The notes: generated from the letters alone by a model not told the origin. A DNA stretch of 17,027 bases from an uncultured Oscillospiraceae bacterium (GCA_934661735.1 CAKUJN010000044.1:1-17027), one strand, 5' to 3'; positions 1 through 7,832 are shown, counted from the first letter of the stretch. Translations and numbers: made by a program.

Positions 1-11
1 AGTGAGACTGT

Positions 12-80
12 AACCGTGCCTTCGGCGACCCACTTTTTCTGTCTTGCCAGAAAAAGTGGGCAAAAAGAGACGCTGGAAGC
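12..80 (-). repeat. inverted fragment of the dispersed repeat (right end)
   Basis: Read on the minus strand, this segment matches the right-hand end of the repeat bodies at 445-690 and 784-988. It shares the CTCTTTTTGCC-like entry, the hairpin and the GGCACGGTT tail. The hairpin is perfect: 13-bp arms at 29-41 and 48-60 around a 6-nt loop. Similarity to the bodies ends near position 80, so only the tail of the element is present. The window edge prevents seeing what lies beyond position 1. Confidence 0.65.
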
Positions 81-313
81 GAATCGGATTGTACCGCAAG
101 CCACAGAAGGAGCCCGTAGAAGAACGCTGCGGCCAGCACACGGAAATCTCTCTGCAAATCTATACTACAGCGCCGCCTGCGTGGAGACAACGCTCCCATC
201 GAAAACAGTTGCCGCGCATGGAGATGGCAAAACACCCTGCCGTGGAAATGGCAGGCCATCAGCATATTCGCCGATGGTGCACAGTATTCGCGTTCTGTTG
301 TACATGTTTGTAG

Positions 314-335
314 GGGCCGATGCCCACATCGGCCC
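314..335 (-). repeat. short palindromic repeat (inverted orientation)
   Basis: Nine-base arms GGGCCGATG (314-322) and CATCGGCCC (327-335) surround a 4-nt loop. The flanking TTGTAGG on the left is the reverse complement of the CCTACAA that follows the copies at 391 and 730, so this copy is inverted relative to them. It resembles REP-like intergenic palindromes; I do not recognise a named family with certainty. Confidence 0.7.
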
Positions 336-390
336 GCGCAGTGTACACTGTTTTTACGAAAATCTGCGGCGAATTCGAAATTGCCCAAAT

Positions 391-418
391 GGGCCGATGC
401 GGGCATCGGCCCCTACAA
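391..418 (+). repeat. short palindromic repeat, left end of repeat unit 1
   Basis: The arms GGGCCGATG (391-399) and CATCGGCCC (404-412) are perfect, followed by CCTACAA. With the inverted copy at 309-335 it makes a larger inverted repeat with arms of about 27 bases. It sits 26 bp before repeat body 1, the same distance as the next palindrome is from body 2. Confidence 0.75.
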
Positions 419-444
419 GGTGCAGTACATGACCATAGTCGGTC

Positions 445-690
445 GAGTATTCCGGAAATGAGCAGAACCGAAATTGATGCAGTCTGTCCGCAAATGCGTG
501 TGGTACATTCATCGGAACCAAAAGCTATCGGGAAAATAGCAATTCTGCGCCCGAATAGGGCGTTCAGGCCGCGGAGCGGCCAAAAAATCGCGCGCGTCAG
601 CGCGCAATATAACGCGTCTCCAAGCGCATCTTTTTGCCTACTTTTTCTGGCGCAGCAGAAAAAGTAGGCCGCCGGAGGCACGGTTGCGGC
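445..690 (+). repeat. dispersed repeat body, copy 1 (intact)
   Basis: This stretch begins GAGTATTCCGGAAATGAG and is about 90% identical by hand alignment to 784-988 (about 19 differences, including one 1-base gap, over 206 bases). Near its right end is a perfect 14-bp hairpin with arms at 636-649 and 656-669 and a 6-nt loop. It closes with GCCGCCGGAGGCACGGTTGC (668 onward), which recurs at 1111. No transposase is encoded, so it would have to be a non-autonomous or passive repeat. Confidence 0.8.
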
Positions 691-729
691 GGAGCAGCAT
701 CAACGGCAGTCCGGTGCAACCGGACAAAA

Positions 730-757
730 GGGCCGATGCGGGCATCGGCCCCTACAA
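730..757 (+). repeat. short palindromic repeat, left end of repeat unit 2
   Basis: It has the same palindrome as 391-418: arms 730-738 and 743-751, then CCTACAA. It lies exactly 339 bp after the previous copy, matching the 339-bp offset between the two repeat bodies. Confidence 0.75.
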
Positions 758-783
758 TCTGTTATGCAAAATCGTAACAAGCT

Positions 784-1133
784 GAGTATTCCGGAAATGA
801 GCAGAAACGGAATTGATGCAGTCTGCCCACAAATGCGTGTGGTACATTTGCCGGAACCGAAAGCCATCGGAATCGTCGCAATTCTGCGCCCGAAGAGGGC
901 GTTCAGGCCGCGGAGCGGCCAAAAAATCGCGCGCGTCAGCACGCAATATAGCGCGTCTCCAGCGCCTCTTTTTGCCTACTTTTTCTGGCAAGACAGATGG
1001 AACCAAATTGCAAACCAGCGAAGCGTTTGCAATTTGGAGAGGACGAGCAACGGAACGGACGAGACCTGCCGCCTGCGGCGGGGCGAGGAATGTGGAGTTT
1101 GTGAGGACGAGCCGCCGGAGGCACGGTTGCGGC
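784..1133 (+). repeat. dispersed repeat body, copy 2 (interrupted)
   Basis: Positions 784-988 align with 445-650 and 1111-1133 align with 668-690. The second arm of the body's terminal hairpin is broken: after CAGA (994-997) the sequence diverges for about 113 bp before the repeat resumes at GCCGCCGGAGG. The inverted fragment at 12-80 and copy 1 are uninterrupted, so the insertion looks like the derived state. Confidence 0.75.
998..1110. repeat. 113-bp hairpin-bearing insertion inside repeat copy 2
   Basis: This segment is absent from copy 1. It starts with a perfect 13-bp inverted repeat, CCAAATTGCAAAC (1003-1015) and GTTTGCAATTTGG (1025-1037), with a 9-nt loop. The 10-mer GAGGACGAGC occurs at 1039-1048 and again at 1103-1112 across the right junction, with a shorter GGACGAG at 1057-1063. 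It looks like a second, nested type of small intergenic repeat; the mechanism is unknown. Confidence 0.55.
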
Positions 1134-1171
1134 CTTGCCGCAAAAGAGGCAATCCGGTGAATCCGGACAGG

Positions 1172-1199
1172 CGGGCAGACAGAATCGTCCGCCCCTATA
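1172..1199 (+). repeat. diverged short palindromic repeat
   Basis: Arms GGGCAGAC (1173-1180) and GTCCGCCC (1187-1194) pair with one mismatch around a 6-nt loop. The trailing CCCCTATA resembles the CCCCTACAA that follows the other palindromes. It is placed after repeat copy 2 as the copy at 730 is placed after copy 1. Confidence 0.5.
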
Positions 1200-1316
1200 T
1201 TCTCTCCCGCGCAGGGAAAGAAATTGGGGTAAAATGCTCCCCGCGCCTCCGGCGTGAGCTGGTCTCTTCGGTGCCAGCCGAAAAACTCCCTGCACTGTTT
1301 TTTACAATTTATAATA

Positions 1317-1345
1317 TTGAATCTTTTCAGCCGCTGTGGTAAAAT
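1317..1345 (+). promoter_or_regulatory. putative sigma-A promoter upstream of glgC leader
   Basis: TTGAAT (1317-1322), a 17-base spacer and TAAAAT (1340-1345) fit a housekeeping promoter. The surrounding AT-rich stretch stands out in this GC-rich region. Transcription would begin near 1352, about 310 nt before glgC, leaving a long leader. A weaker TACAAT at 1591-1596 lacks a well-spaced -35 and is the only nearer alternative I see. Confidence 0.6.
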
Positions 1346-1374
1346 ACTGGAAAGGAAGAGAGGAGCGTGCGCAC

Positions 1375-1497
1375 ATGGGTCAGATACAGCGGCGGGATTA
1401 TCCGGTACGCGGCACAGCAGATGCCGGTGCGTCTGCCGGCATGCCTGCGGGCTGTTCATTTGCCGTGTGCACCGCAAGAGAACACAATGTACGATAG
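1375..1497 (+). CDS. possible 40-residue leader peptide or small protein
   Basis: An ATG at 1375 lies 9 nt after a strong AGGAG ribosome binding site (1361-1365), about 10 nt downstream of the presumed transcription start. The frame runs 40 codons to TAG at 1495-1497. The product begins MGQIQRRDYPVRG and ends CTAREHNVR. It has no signal peptide, membrane segment or family I recognise. Third-position GC is only about half, lower than in the neighbouring glg genes, which argues against a well-established coding gene. A hairpin starts one base after the stop, giving promoter, binding site, ORF and hairpin in order. It could be a regulatory uORF for glgC, a separate small gene or chance. Confidence 0.3.
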   Translation: MGQIQRRDYPVRGTADAGASAGMPAGCSFAVCTAREHNVR

Positions 1498-1498
1498 A

Positions 1499-1529
1499 CA
1501 GTCAGCCTCCGGCGAGGGGCTGGCTGTTT
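1499..1529 (+). terminator. weak terminator or attenuator-like hairpin before glgC
   Basis: Arms CAGTCAGCC (1499-1507) and GGCTGGCTG (1518-1526) form nine pairs with one G-U, followed only by TTTG. The short T-run makes it a weak intrinsic terminator. Its position directly after the stop of the 40-codon ORF means a terminating ribosome would cover the 5' arm. Confidence 0.35.
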
Positions 1530-1661
1530 GTGCGCAAATGCGCATGCGCCGCCGCGGCGGATTGCGCGCGAATCCGGCGCTGCGTCTGTGTACAATATGG
1601 GTCGAATGACCTGTGCAGATAGAGATGTACATCCGAAAAATCAAAATCAGGAGGAACCGAT

Positions 1662-2846
1662 ATGCAATTCCAGAAGAAACGCTGCGTGGCCATGCTGCTG
1701 GCCGGCGGTCAGGGAAGCCGGCTGATGGTCCTGACGGAGAATACCGCAAAGCCCGCCGTCCCGTTCGGCGGCAAATACCGCATTATTGATTTTCCTCTGT
1801 CCAACTGCGTCAACTCCAAGATCGATACCGTCGGCATTCTGACGCAGTATCAGCCGCTGGAGCTGAACGAATACATCGGCAACGGCCAGCCGTGGGGCCT
1901 GAACAGCTCGCACGGCGGCGTGCAGGTTCTGCCGCCGTATGCCAAAAGCAAGAATTCCGAATGGTACAAGGGCACAGCCAACGCGATCTACCAGAACATC
2001 CCGTTTATCCAGCGCTATCAGCCGGATAACGTGCTGATTCTCTCTGGCGACCACATCTACAAGATGGACTACGCCAGAATGCTGCGCTATCATGAGCAGA
2101 ACGATTCGGACTGCACCATCGCCGTGCGTGAGGTGCCGCTGAGCGAGGCGTCGCGCTTCGGCATTATGAACACGCGCGAGGATGGCACCATTTACGAGTT
2201 TGAGGAGAAGCCCAAAAAGCCGAAGAGCACGAACGCGTCGATGGGCATCTACATCTTCAAGTGGAGCATTCTGCGCGAGTATCTGGAGCGCGACGAGGCC
2301 GACCCCAAAAGCGAAAACGATTTCGGCAAGAACGTCATCCCAAGCCTGCTGGCCGACGGGCACAAGCTGATGGCCTATGCCTTTGAGGGCTACTGGAAGG
2401 ATGTCGGCACGATCAACAGCCTGTGGGAGGCCAATATGGACCTGCTGGGCAGAAAGCCGGCGTTCAACATCTACGGCACGTCCGGCAACAAGATCTACGC
2501 CAGAAATACGGCCATGCCGGCGTGCTACATCGCGCGCTCGGCCGAGATTCATGAAAGCTTTATCGCCGAGGGCTGCGAGGTCTATGGCATGATCGACCAT
2601 TCGATCCTGTCCACCGGCTGCACCATCGGCAAGGGCGTGGAGATTACCGACAGCGTCATCATGCCGAATGTCGTGGTGGAAAACGGTGCCGTCATCCGCA
2701 GCGCCATCGTGGCCGAGGGCTGCCATATCAAGGCCGGCGCGCATGTGGGCGACTATACCCCAGGCGAGGAACGGAAAATCGCCGTCATCGGCAAGGATCA
2801 CACCATCCCCGAGGGGGCGGTCATTGCCGCGGGTACAATCCTGTAA
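1662..2846 (+). CDS. glgC: glucose-1-phosphate adenylyltransferase (ADP-glucose pyrophosphorylase, catalytic subunit)
   Basis: GlgC converts glucose-1-phosphate and ATP to ADP-glucose and pyrophosphate, the committed step of bacterial glycogen synthesis in the cytosol. The 394-residue product has the nucleotide-binding GGQGSR loop (15-20), [15 protein letters not shown] (30-44), the catalytic-Asp motif [10 protein letters not shown] (D130), and the sugar-phosphate EKP motif (K183). It ends in hexapeptide-like repeats typical of the left-handed beta-helix. Start choice is firm: AGGAGG at 1649-1654 sits 7 nt before the ATG. The residue before AKPAVPF is Thr where E. coli GlgC has Arg; this is the activator-binding neighbourhood, so allosteric control may differ (inference). 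It is the first gene of the operon, 26 bp before glgD. Confidence 0.97.
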   Translation: MQFQKKRCVAMLLAGGQGSRLMVLTENTAKPAVPFGGKYRIIDFPLSNCVNSKIDTVGILTQYQPLELNEYIGNGQPWGLNSSHGGVQVLPPYAKSKNSEWYKGTANAIYQNIPFIQRYQPDNVLILSGDHIYKMDYARMLRYHEQNDSDCTIAVREVPLSEASRFGIMNTREDGTIYEFEEKPKKPKSTNASMGIYIFKWSILREYLERDEADPKSENDFGKNVIPSLLADGHKLMAYAFEGYWKDVGTINSLWEANMDLLGRKPAFNIYGTSGNKIYARNTAMPACYIARSAEIHESFIAEGCEVYGMIDHSILSTGCTIGKGVEITDSVIMPNVVVENGAVIRSAIVAEGCHIKAGAHVGDYTPGEERKIAVIGKDHTIPEGAVIAAGTIL

Positions 2847-2872
2847 ACCGGAGAGAAAGGGAGGTAACAGCT

Positions 2873-3985
2873 ATGGATACAATGGGCATTATTTTCTCCA
2901 ATATCTATGACAACAACATGGGCGAGCTGACGCGCGAGCGGACGTCGGCCTCCATTCCCTTCGGCGGCCGCTACCGCCAGATCGACTTTATCCTGTCCAA
3001 CATGGCAAATTCGGACATTCGGGATATCGGCATTATCACAAAGTACAACTATCAGTCGCTGATGGACCACCTTGGCAACTGCGAGGAGTGGGATTTGCAG
3101 CTGGGCGAGGGTGTGCGCTTCCTGCCGCCGTATGCCACGGGCCACACCGGTGCATACCGCGGAAAGCTTGAGGCGCTGCAAACGGCGATGCCGGTGCTTG
3201 AGCGCAACAGCAGCGACTATGTCGTGCTGTCCGACACAACGGTTCTGTGTGCGATCAATTTCCGCGAGATTGTCGAACAGCATATCGAGTCCGGATGCGA
3301 CGTGACCGTCGTGGCCAAGGCCGGAAAGTGCGACGGCGTCAAGCGCCAGCAGCTGGCGCTGAAGCTGGATGAAAAGGGAAAGCTGGTCGACATGGCGGTG
3401 GGCTACTGCGCGCCTGCGGACTATCTGGCGGGCATGAGCATGTTCATCATGGACCGCAAGAAGCTGATCTCCGTCATCCGCGAGATGGTGCCGCACGGCA
3501 AATACCATCTGGAGCGCGACTATCTGCTTCCGGAGTATCTGGAGGGAAGGCTCAAGGTCAACGTCTATTCCTTCCACAACGTGGCGCTGTTCAACGAGAG
3601 CATTCAGGAGTATTTTGACAACAGCATGGCCCTTTTGTGCGAGGACGTGCGCCACAGCCTGTTCCGCAGCGAGGTGCCGATTTATACCAAGGTCCGCGAC
3701 GCCGTGCCGACGCTGTTCGGCCAGAACGGACAGGCGCCGAACTGCATACTGGCAGACGGGTGCCATGTGTTCGGCTATGCGGAAAACTGCGTGATCTTCC
3801 GCGAGGTGGAGATCGACGAGGGCGCGGACGTGCGCGACAGCGTCATTATGCAGGGCAGCCGGATCGGCGCGGGCGCGAAGCTGCGCTATGTCATTCTGGA
3901 CAAGAACGTGGTGGTGCGGGCGGGCACCTGTCTGCTTGGCTCGCCGGATCACCCGCTGGTCATCAACAAAGGAGCAGTCGTATGA
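2873..3985 (+). CDS. glgD: GlgD, non-catalytic/regulatory ADP-glucose pyrophosphorylase subunit
   Basis: This 370-residue GlgC paralogue pairs with GlgC in Firmicutes, where GlgC/GlgD hetero-oligomers are more active than GlgC alone (established for the family). It keeps the fold signatures IPFGGRYRQIDFILSN and a C-terminal beta-helix, but lacks the GGxGxR nucleotide loop: the N-terminus reads MGIIFSNIYDNNMGELT. It also has LSDTTVL where GlgC has SGDHIYK, so the catalytic Asp context is lost. A purine-rich AGGGAGGT (2858-2865) lies 7 nt before the ATG. Its stop overlaps the glgA start by four bases (ATGA), implying translational coupling. Confidence 0.95.
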   Translation: MDTMGIIFSNIYDNNMGELTRERTSASIPFGGRYRQIDFILSNMANSDIRDIGIITKYNYQSLMDHLGNCEEWDLQLGEGVRFLPPYATGHTGAYRGKLEALQTAMPVLERNSSDYVVLSDTTVLCAINFREIVEQHIESGCDVTVVAKAGKCDGVKRQQLALKLDEKGKLVDMAVGYCAPADYLAGMSMFIMDRKKLISVIREMVPHGKYHLERDYLLPEYLEGRLKVNVYSFHNVALFNESIQEYFDNSMALLCEDVRHSLFRSEVPIYTKVRDAVPTLFGQNGQAPNCILADGCHVFGYAENCVIFREVEIDEGADVRDSVIMQGSRIGAGAKLRYVILDKNVVVRAGTCLLGSPDHPLVINKGAVV

Positions 3986-5418
3986 GAATCGCAATCGCCG
4001 CGTCCGAGGCCGCGCCGTTTGTCAAAACCGGCGGGCTGGGGGACGTGATGCAGGCGCTGCCGCTGGAGCTGTCGCGCATCGCACACAATGAAATCAGCGT
4101 GTTTCTGCCGTACTACGGCATGATCAAGTATGGCGGCGGCTGGGATATGGAATTTCTGGGCAGCTTTGAGGTGCAGATGGCATGGCGGCGCGAGTATGTC
4201 GGTGTGCTGCGGCTGAAAAGTCGCCGGAAGAAGCTGCGGATTTATTTTATCGACAACGAGCATTATTTCTGCCGCGGCGGCATTTACGGCGAGCCGGACG
4301 ACGGCGAGCGCTTCGCCTATTTCAGCAAGGCCGTGCTGGCCGCGATCGGCTTTCTGGATGTCCGGCCGGACGTGATTCACTGCAACGACTGGCAGACGGC
4401 GCTGATTCCGCTGCTGCTGAAAACGGAGTATCATGAGTCGCTTCCGGATGTGCGCAGCGTCTTTACCATCCATAACATCGAATATCAGGGCAAGGCCGGA
4501 CTGGATTTCAACCGTGAGGTTCTGGGCCTTGCGCCAGAGTGCGACGGCATTCTGCGCTTTGACGGGTGCGACAACTTCATGAAGGCCGCCATTGTGACGG
4601 CCGACCGCGTCAACACCGTGTCAAAAACCTATGCGCAGGAGCTGCAATACATCTACTACGCGCACGGCCTTGCCGACGTGGTGCGGGAAAAGGGCGCGTA
4701 TTTTTCCGGCATCACAAACGGCATCGATATGCAGCTGTTTGACCCGCAGAGCAGCGCGGGCCTTGCCGCGTTTTATGACAGCCAGACCCTGTGTGAGGGC
4801 AAGCGCGAGAACAAGCTGGCGCTTCAGCGCGCGGTCGGACTGCGCGAGGACGCAGATTCGGCGCTGGCCGTCATGGTCACGCGCCTTGCGGGCCACAAGG
4901 GCATCGATCTGCTGTGCTATATCGCCGAGCGGCTGATGGAGCGGCGGGTGCAGCTGCTGGTTGTCGGCACGGGCGAGGAAAAATACGAGTGGTTCCTGCA
5001 ATACTTACAACATCGCTACGCCGGCCAGTCGGCCGTGTATCTGCACTTTGACCCGAAGATCGCCAATCTGGCCTATGCGGGCGCGGATCTGTATCTGATG
5101 CCGTCAAAGGCCGAGCCGTGCGGGCTGTCGCAGCTGATTGCGATGCGCTTCGGCGCGGTGCCGGTCGTCAATGCCACCGGCGGTCTGCGCGATACGGTCT
5201 GGCCGTATGATCCGGACTGTGAGGCCGGCCGAGGCTTTACGTTCCAGAGCTATAATGCGGATGATTTCCTTGCGGCGATCGACCGCGCGCTGGCGCTGTT
5301 CTACGACGCGCCGGACAAGTGGAAGCGCCTTGCGCAGAGCGACATGGCGGTAGACAGCAGCTGGAGGCTCCCAGCGCAGGAATATATGGAGCTGTACAAA
5401 AAAGCAATTGAGGGATAA
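3982..5418 (+). CDS. glgA: glycogen synthase (ADP-glucose type, GT5)
   Basis: GlgA transfers glucose from ADP-glucose to the non-reducing end of an alpha-1,4-glucan. The 478-residue product starts MRIAIAASEAAPFVKTGGLGD, giving the ADP-glucose-binding KTGGLGD (K15-D21). It has HNIEYQG in the N-terminal Rossmann domain and the GT-B signature EPCGLSQ (E378-Q384) followed by AMRFGAVPVV and TGGLRDTV. Length matches the bacterial GT5 family. The ATG at 3982 is chosen over the longer open frame because AAAGGAG (3968-3974) precedes it by 7 nt and the N-terminus aligns with the family. It overlaps glgD by 4 bp and is followed by glgP after 8 bp. Confidence 0.96.
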   Translation: MRIAIAASEAAPFVKTGGLGDVMQALPLELSRIAHNEISVFLPYYGMIKYGGGWDMEFLGSFEVQMAWRREYVGVLRLKSRRKKLRIYFIDNEHYFCRGGIYGEPDDGERFAYFSKAVLAAIGFLDVRPDVIHCNDWQTALIPLLLKTEYHESLPDVRSVFTIHNIEYQGKAGLDFNREVLGLAPECDGILRFDGCDNFMKAAIVTADRVNTVSKTYAQELQYIYYAHGLADVVREKGAYFSGITNGIDMQLFDPQSSAGLAAFYDSQTLCEGKRENKLALQRAVGLREDADSALAVMVTRLAGHKGIDLLCYIAERLMERRVQLLVVGTGEEKYEWFLQYLQHRYAGQSAVYLHFDPKIANLAYAGADLYLMPSKAEPCGLSQLIAMRFGAVPVVNATGGLRDTVWPYDPDCEAGRGFTFQSYNADDFLAAIDRALALFYDAPDKWKRLAQSDMAVDSSWRLPAQEYMELYKKAIEG

Positions 5419-5426
5419 CAGAATCT

Positions 5427-7826
5427 ATGACAAATGAAAAACTTCTGGCCAGACTCAACGACCTCTGCCTGCGGATGTTTGGCTGTACGATGCAGGACGC
5501 GACGGAAAAACAGGTATACCGCGCCGTCTGCACGCTGACCCGCATGGAGCTGGAGGAGAAACAGGCTGCGTTCGCAAAGCAGGTGCGCGAAAAAGAGGGC
5601 AAGCAGGTCTATTACATGTCGATGGAATTTCTGGTCGGCACGTCGCTGCGCAACAACCTCTTCAATCTGGGCGTGCTGGACGAGGTGGACGAGCTTCTGC
5701 GGCAAAAGGGCTTCTCGCTCGAGCGGCTGTGCCGGATGGAGCCGGACGCGGGTCTGGGAAATGGCGGCCTCGGGCGGCTGGCTTCGTGCTATATGGACTG
5801 CGCCACGGGACTGTGCTATCCGGTCATGGGCTTTTCCATCCGGTATGAGTTCGGCATTTTCCGGCAGAAGATCGTCGACGGCTGGCAGATGGAGTTTCCG
5901 GATGACTGGCTGGAAATGGGCGACGTGTGGCTGCGCGCGCGAAAGGACGATGCGGTTGAGGTCCGCTTCGGCGGACGGGTCCACGAGTGGGTGGACGAGA
6001 CCGGCAAATTCCGCGCCAGTCAGACCGATTATCATGCCGTCACGGCGGTGCCGCACGACATGTTTATCTCCGGCTGGCACTCCGATGCGGTCAACAAGCT
6101 GACGCTGTGGAGCGCGTGCCTGCCGCAGAGCTTTGACATGGCTGCGTTTTCACGCGGCGACTATGTCCGCGCGCTGGAGCAGAACACCATGGCCGAGACA
6201 ATCTCCAAGGTGCTCTATCCGGCGGACGATCATATTGAGGGCAAGCGTCTGCGCCTGCGGCAGCAGTATCTGCTGGTTTCCGCGTCGCTGCAGAGCATTC
6301 TCAAAGCGCATCTCAAGCAGTATCACACACTGAAGAACCTGCCGGAAAAGGTCGCCATTCACATCAACGACACCCATCCGGCGCTGTGTGTGCCCGAGCT
6401 GATGCGGCTTCTGGTGGACGAGTATGAATTCGGCTGGGACGAGGCATGGGACATCACCTGCCGCACGCTTTCGTATACGAACCATACCGTCATGCAGGAG
6501 GCGCTGGAGCGCTGGAGCGTTGAGCTGTTCCGCGAGCAGCTGCCGCGCATCTACGGCATTACGGCGGAGATCAACCGCCGCCTCATGCTGCGCCTGCATC
6601 AGGTCTATCCGAATGACCCAGGCAAGTGGGACTATATGGCGGTTATCGCCAATGGCGAGGTACGTATGGCAAATCTCTGCCTTGCGTGCTGCCACATGGT
6701 CAACGGCGTCTCGAAGCTGCATACGCAGATTCTGGAGACGACGATCTTCCGCGACTATTACAATATGAACCCCGAAGGCTTCACCAACGTCACAAACGGC
6801 ATCGCCTATCGCCGCTGGCTGTGTCAGGCGAATCCCGAGCTGACGGGCCTGCTGCGCGGGCTGATCGGCGACGGCTTCACGCGCGATGCGCGCGAGCTGG
6901 AAAAGCTTCTGGAATATCGGGGCGACGAACAGGTGATCGACGCGCTTGCGCGTGTCAAGCGCGTGAAGAAGCAGCAGCTGGCCAACTATATCGCCCGTGT
7001 GGGCGGCGTTGCCGTCAGCCCCGACAGCCTGTTCGACGTGCAGGTCAAGCGCCTGCATGAGTACAAGCGCCAGCTTCTGAACGTCCTGCACATCCTCAGC
7101 CTGTATCTGCAAATCAAGGACAACCCGAACGGACAGTATGTGCCGCGCACGTTCGTGTTTGCAGCCAAGGCCTCGGCGGGCTATGTCCGCGCCAAGCAGA
7201 TCATCAGTCTGATTGTCGCGGTTTCAAATCTTGTCAACAACGATCCACAGACGCGCGGGCTTCTGAAGGTTGTATTTATCGAGGACTATAAGGTTTCGCT
7301 GGCCGAGATCATCATTCCGGCGGCGGATCTGTCCGAGCAGATCTCCATCGCCGGCAAGGAGGCCTCCGGTACCGGCAACATGAAGCTGATGATCAACGGC
7401 GCGGTCACGATCGGCACGCTGGACGGCGCGAATGTGGAAATCCGCGAGCAGGTCGGCGACGAAAACATGTTCCTGTTCGGCATGACGGCCGAGGAGGTCG
7501 AGGCGCTGTGGCGAAAGGGCTACGACCCGAATGCGTTTGTCACGCCGGAGCTTTCGCGCGTGCTTTCCATGCTGACCTCCGGCGTGCTGGGACAGCGCTT
7601 TGACGATATCGCCGCGTCGCTGCTTTCCAACCGGTTCGGCACGGCCGACGGCTATATGACCATCGCCGACTTTGAAAGCTACGCCGCCGCGCAGCGCCGC
7701 GCGGGCGAAACATGGACCGACAGGCGGCGGTTCGGCGAAATGTCGCTGGTCAACATCGCAAAGGCGGGCATTTTCTCTGCCGACCGCGCGGTGGAGGAGT
7801 ACGCGCAGCGCATCTGGGGGCTGTAA
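5427..7826 (+). CDS. glgP: glycogen/maltodextrin phosphorylase (GT35)
   Basis: This enzyme releases glucose-1-phosphate from alpha-1,4-glucan ends using inorganic phosphate and pyridoxal phosphate. The 799-residue protein shows the N-terminal family motif YYMSMEFLVG, NGGLGRLASCYMD, and the cofactor site EASGTGNMK, with K653 as the PLP Schiff-base lysine, followed by GTLDGANVEI. Length is usual for bacterial phosphorylases, which lack the long regulatory N-terminus of animal enzymes. The binding site is poor (AGGG 12 nt before ATG), and the 8-bp gap from glgA suggests coupled translation. Being co-transcribed with synthesis genes implies that synthesis and breakdown are produced together and controlled at enzyme level. 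Whether it prefers glycogen or maltodextrin cannot be told from sequence alone. Confidence 0.95.
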   Translation: MTNEKLLARLNDLCLRMFGCTMQDATEKQVYRAVCTLTRMELEEKQAAFAKQVREKEGKQVYYMSMEFLVGTSLRNNLFNLGVLDEVDELLRQKGFSLERLCRMEPDAGLGNGGLGRLASCYMDCATGLCYPVMGFSIRYEFGIFRQKIVDGWQMEFPDDWLEMGDVWLRARKDDAVEVRFGGRVHEWVDETGKFRASQTDYHAVTAVPHDMFISGWHSDAVNKLTLWSACLPQSFDMAAFSRGDYVRALEQNTMAETISKVLYPADDHIEGKRLRLRQQYLLVSASLQSILKAHLKQYHTLKNLPEKVAIHINDTHPALCVPELMRLLVDEYEFGWDEAWDITCRTLSYTNHTVMQEALERWSVELFREQLPRIYGITAEINRRLMLRLHQVYPNDPGKWDYMAVIANGEVRMANLCLACCHMVNGVSKLHTQILETTIFRDYYNMNPEGFTNVTNGIAYRRWLCQANPELTGLLRGLIGDGFTRDARELEKLLEYRGDEQVIDALARVKRVKKQQLANYIARVGGVAVSPDSLFDVQVKRLHEYKRQLLNVLHILSLYLQIKDNPNGQYVPRTFVFAAKASAGYVRAKQIISLIVAVSNLVNNDPQTRGLLKVVFIEDYKVSLAEIIIPAADLSEQISIAGKEASGTGNMKLMINGAVTIGTLDGANVEIREQVGDENMFLFGMTAEEVEALWRKGYDPNAFVTPELSRVLSMLTSGVLGQRFDDIAASLLSNRFGTADGYMTIADFESYAAAQRRAGETWTDRRRFGEMSLVNIAKAGIFSADRAVEEYAQRIWGL

Positions 7827-7832
7827 GCGCCT

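Larger units (their letters stand above)
1..1316. other. gene-free repeat-rich intergenic region
   Basis: No reading frame here looks like a protein family I know, and none has a good ribosome binding site. The open frames that exist run through repeated palindromic DNA and change frame between strands. The stretch is explained mainly by repeats described separately: an inverted fragment near the left edge, two direct copies of a ~205-bp body, several short palindromes and one hairpin-bearing insertion. The parts 81-300 and 1195-1316 hold nothing I can name. The right edge (about 1300-1316) becomes AT-rich just before the putative promoter. Confidence 0.7.

Noticed and set aside
259..942. Minus-strand open frames (259-681 and 700-942) encoding similar peptides in the two repeat copies
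   Set aside because: The shared stretch is simply the repeated DNA. By hand alignment the copies differ at about seven of roughly fifty codons with amino-acid changes, showing no bias to silent sites. There is no ribosome binding site and the frames run through palindromes.
305..1199. CRISPR array
   Set aside because: The short palindromes number only four, differ in orientation and are irregularly spaced; no cas genes are visible.
1..1316. Insertion sequence with transposase remnant
   Set aside because: No DDE, serine or HUH transposase motif is visible in any frame, so only the word repeat is justified.
1562..1596. Second glgC promoter (TTGCGC and TACAAT)
   Set aside because: The spacer is 23 bases, too long for sigma-A; kept only as a weak alternative.
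752..1622. Long open frames in several phases between 752 and 1622
   Set aside because: They overlap repeats on both strands, lack binding sites and family motifs, and are expected from GC-rich DNA with few stop codons.
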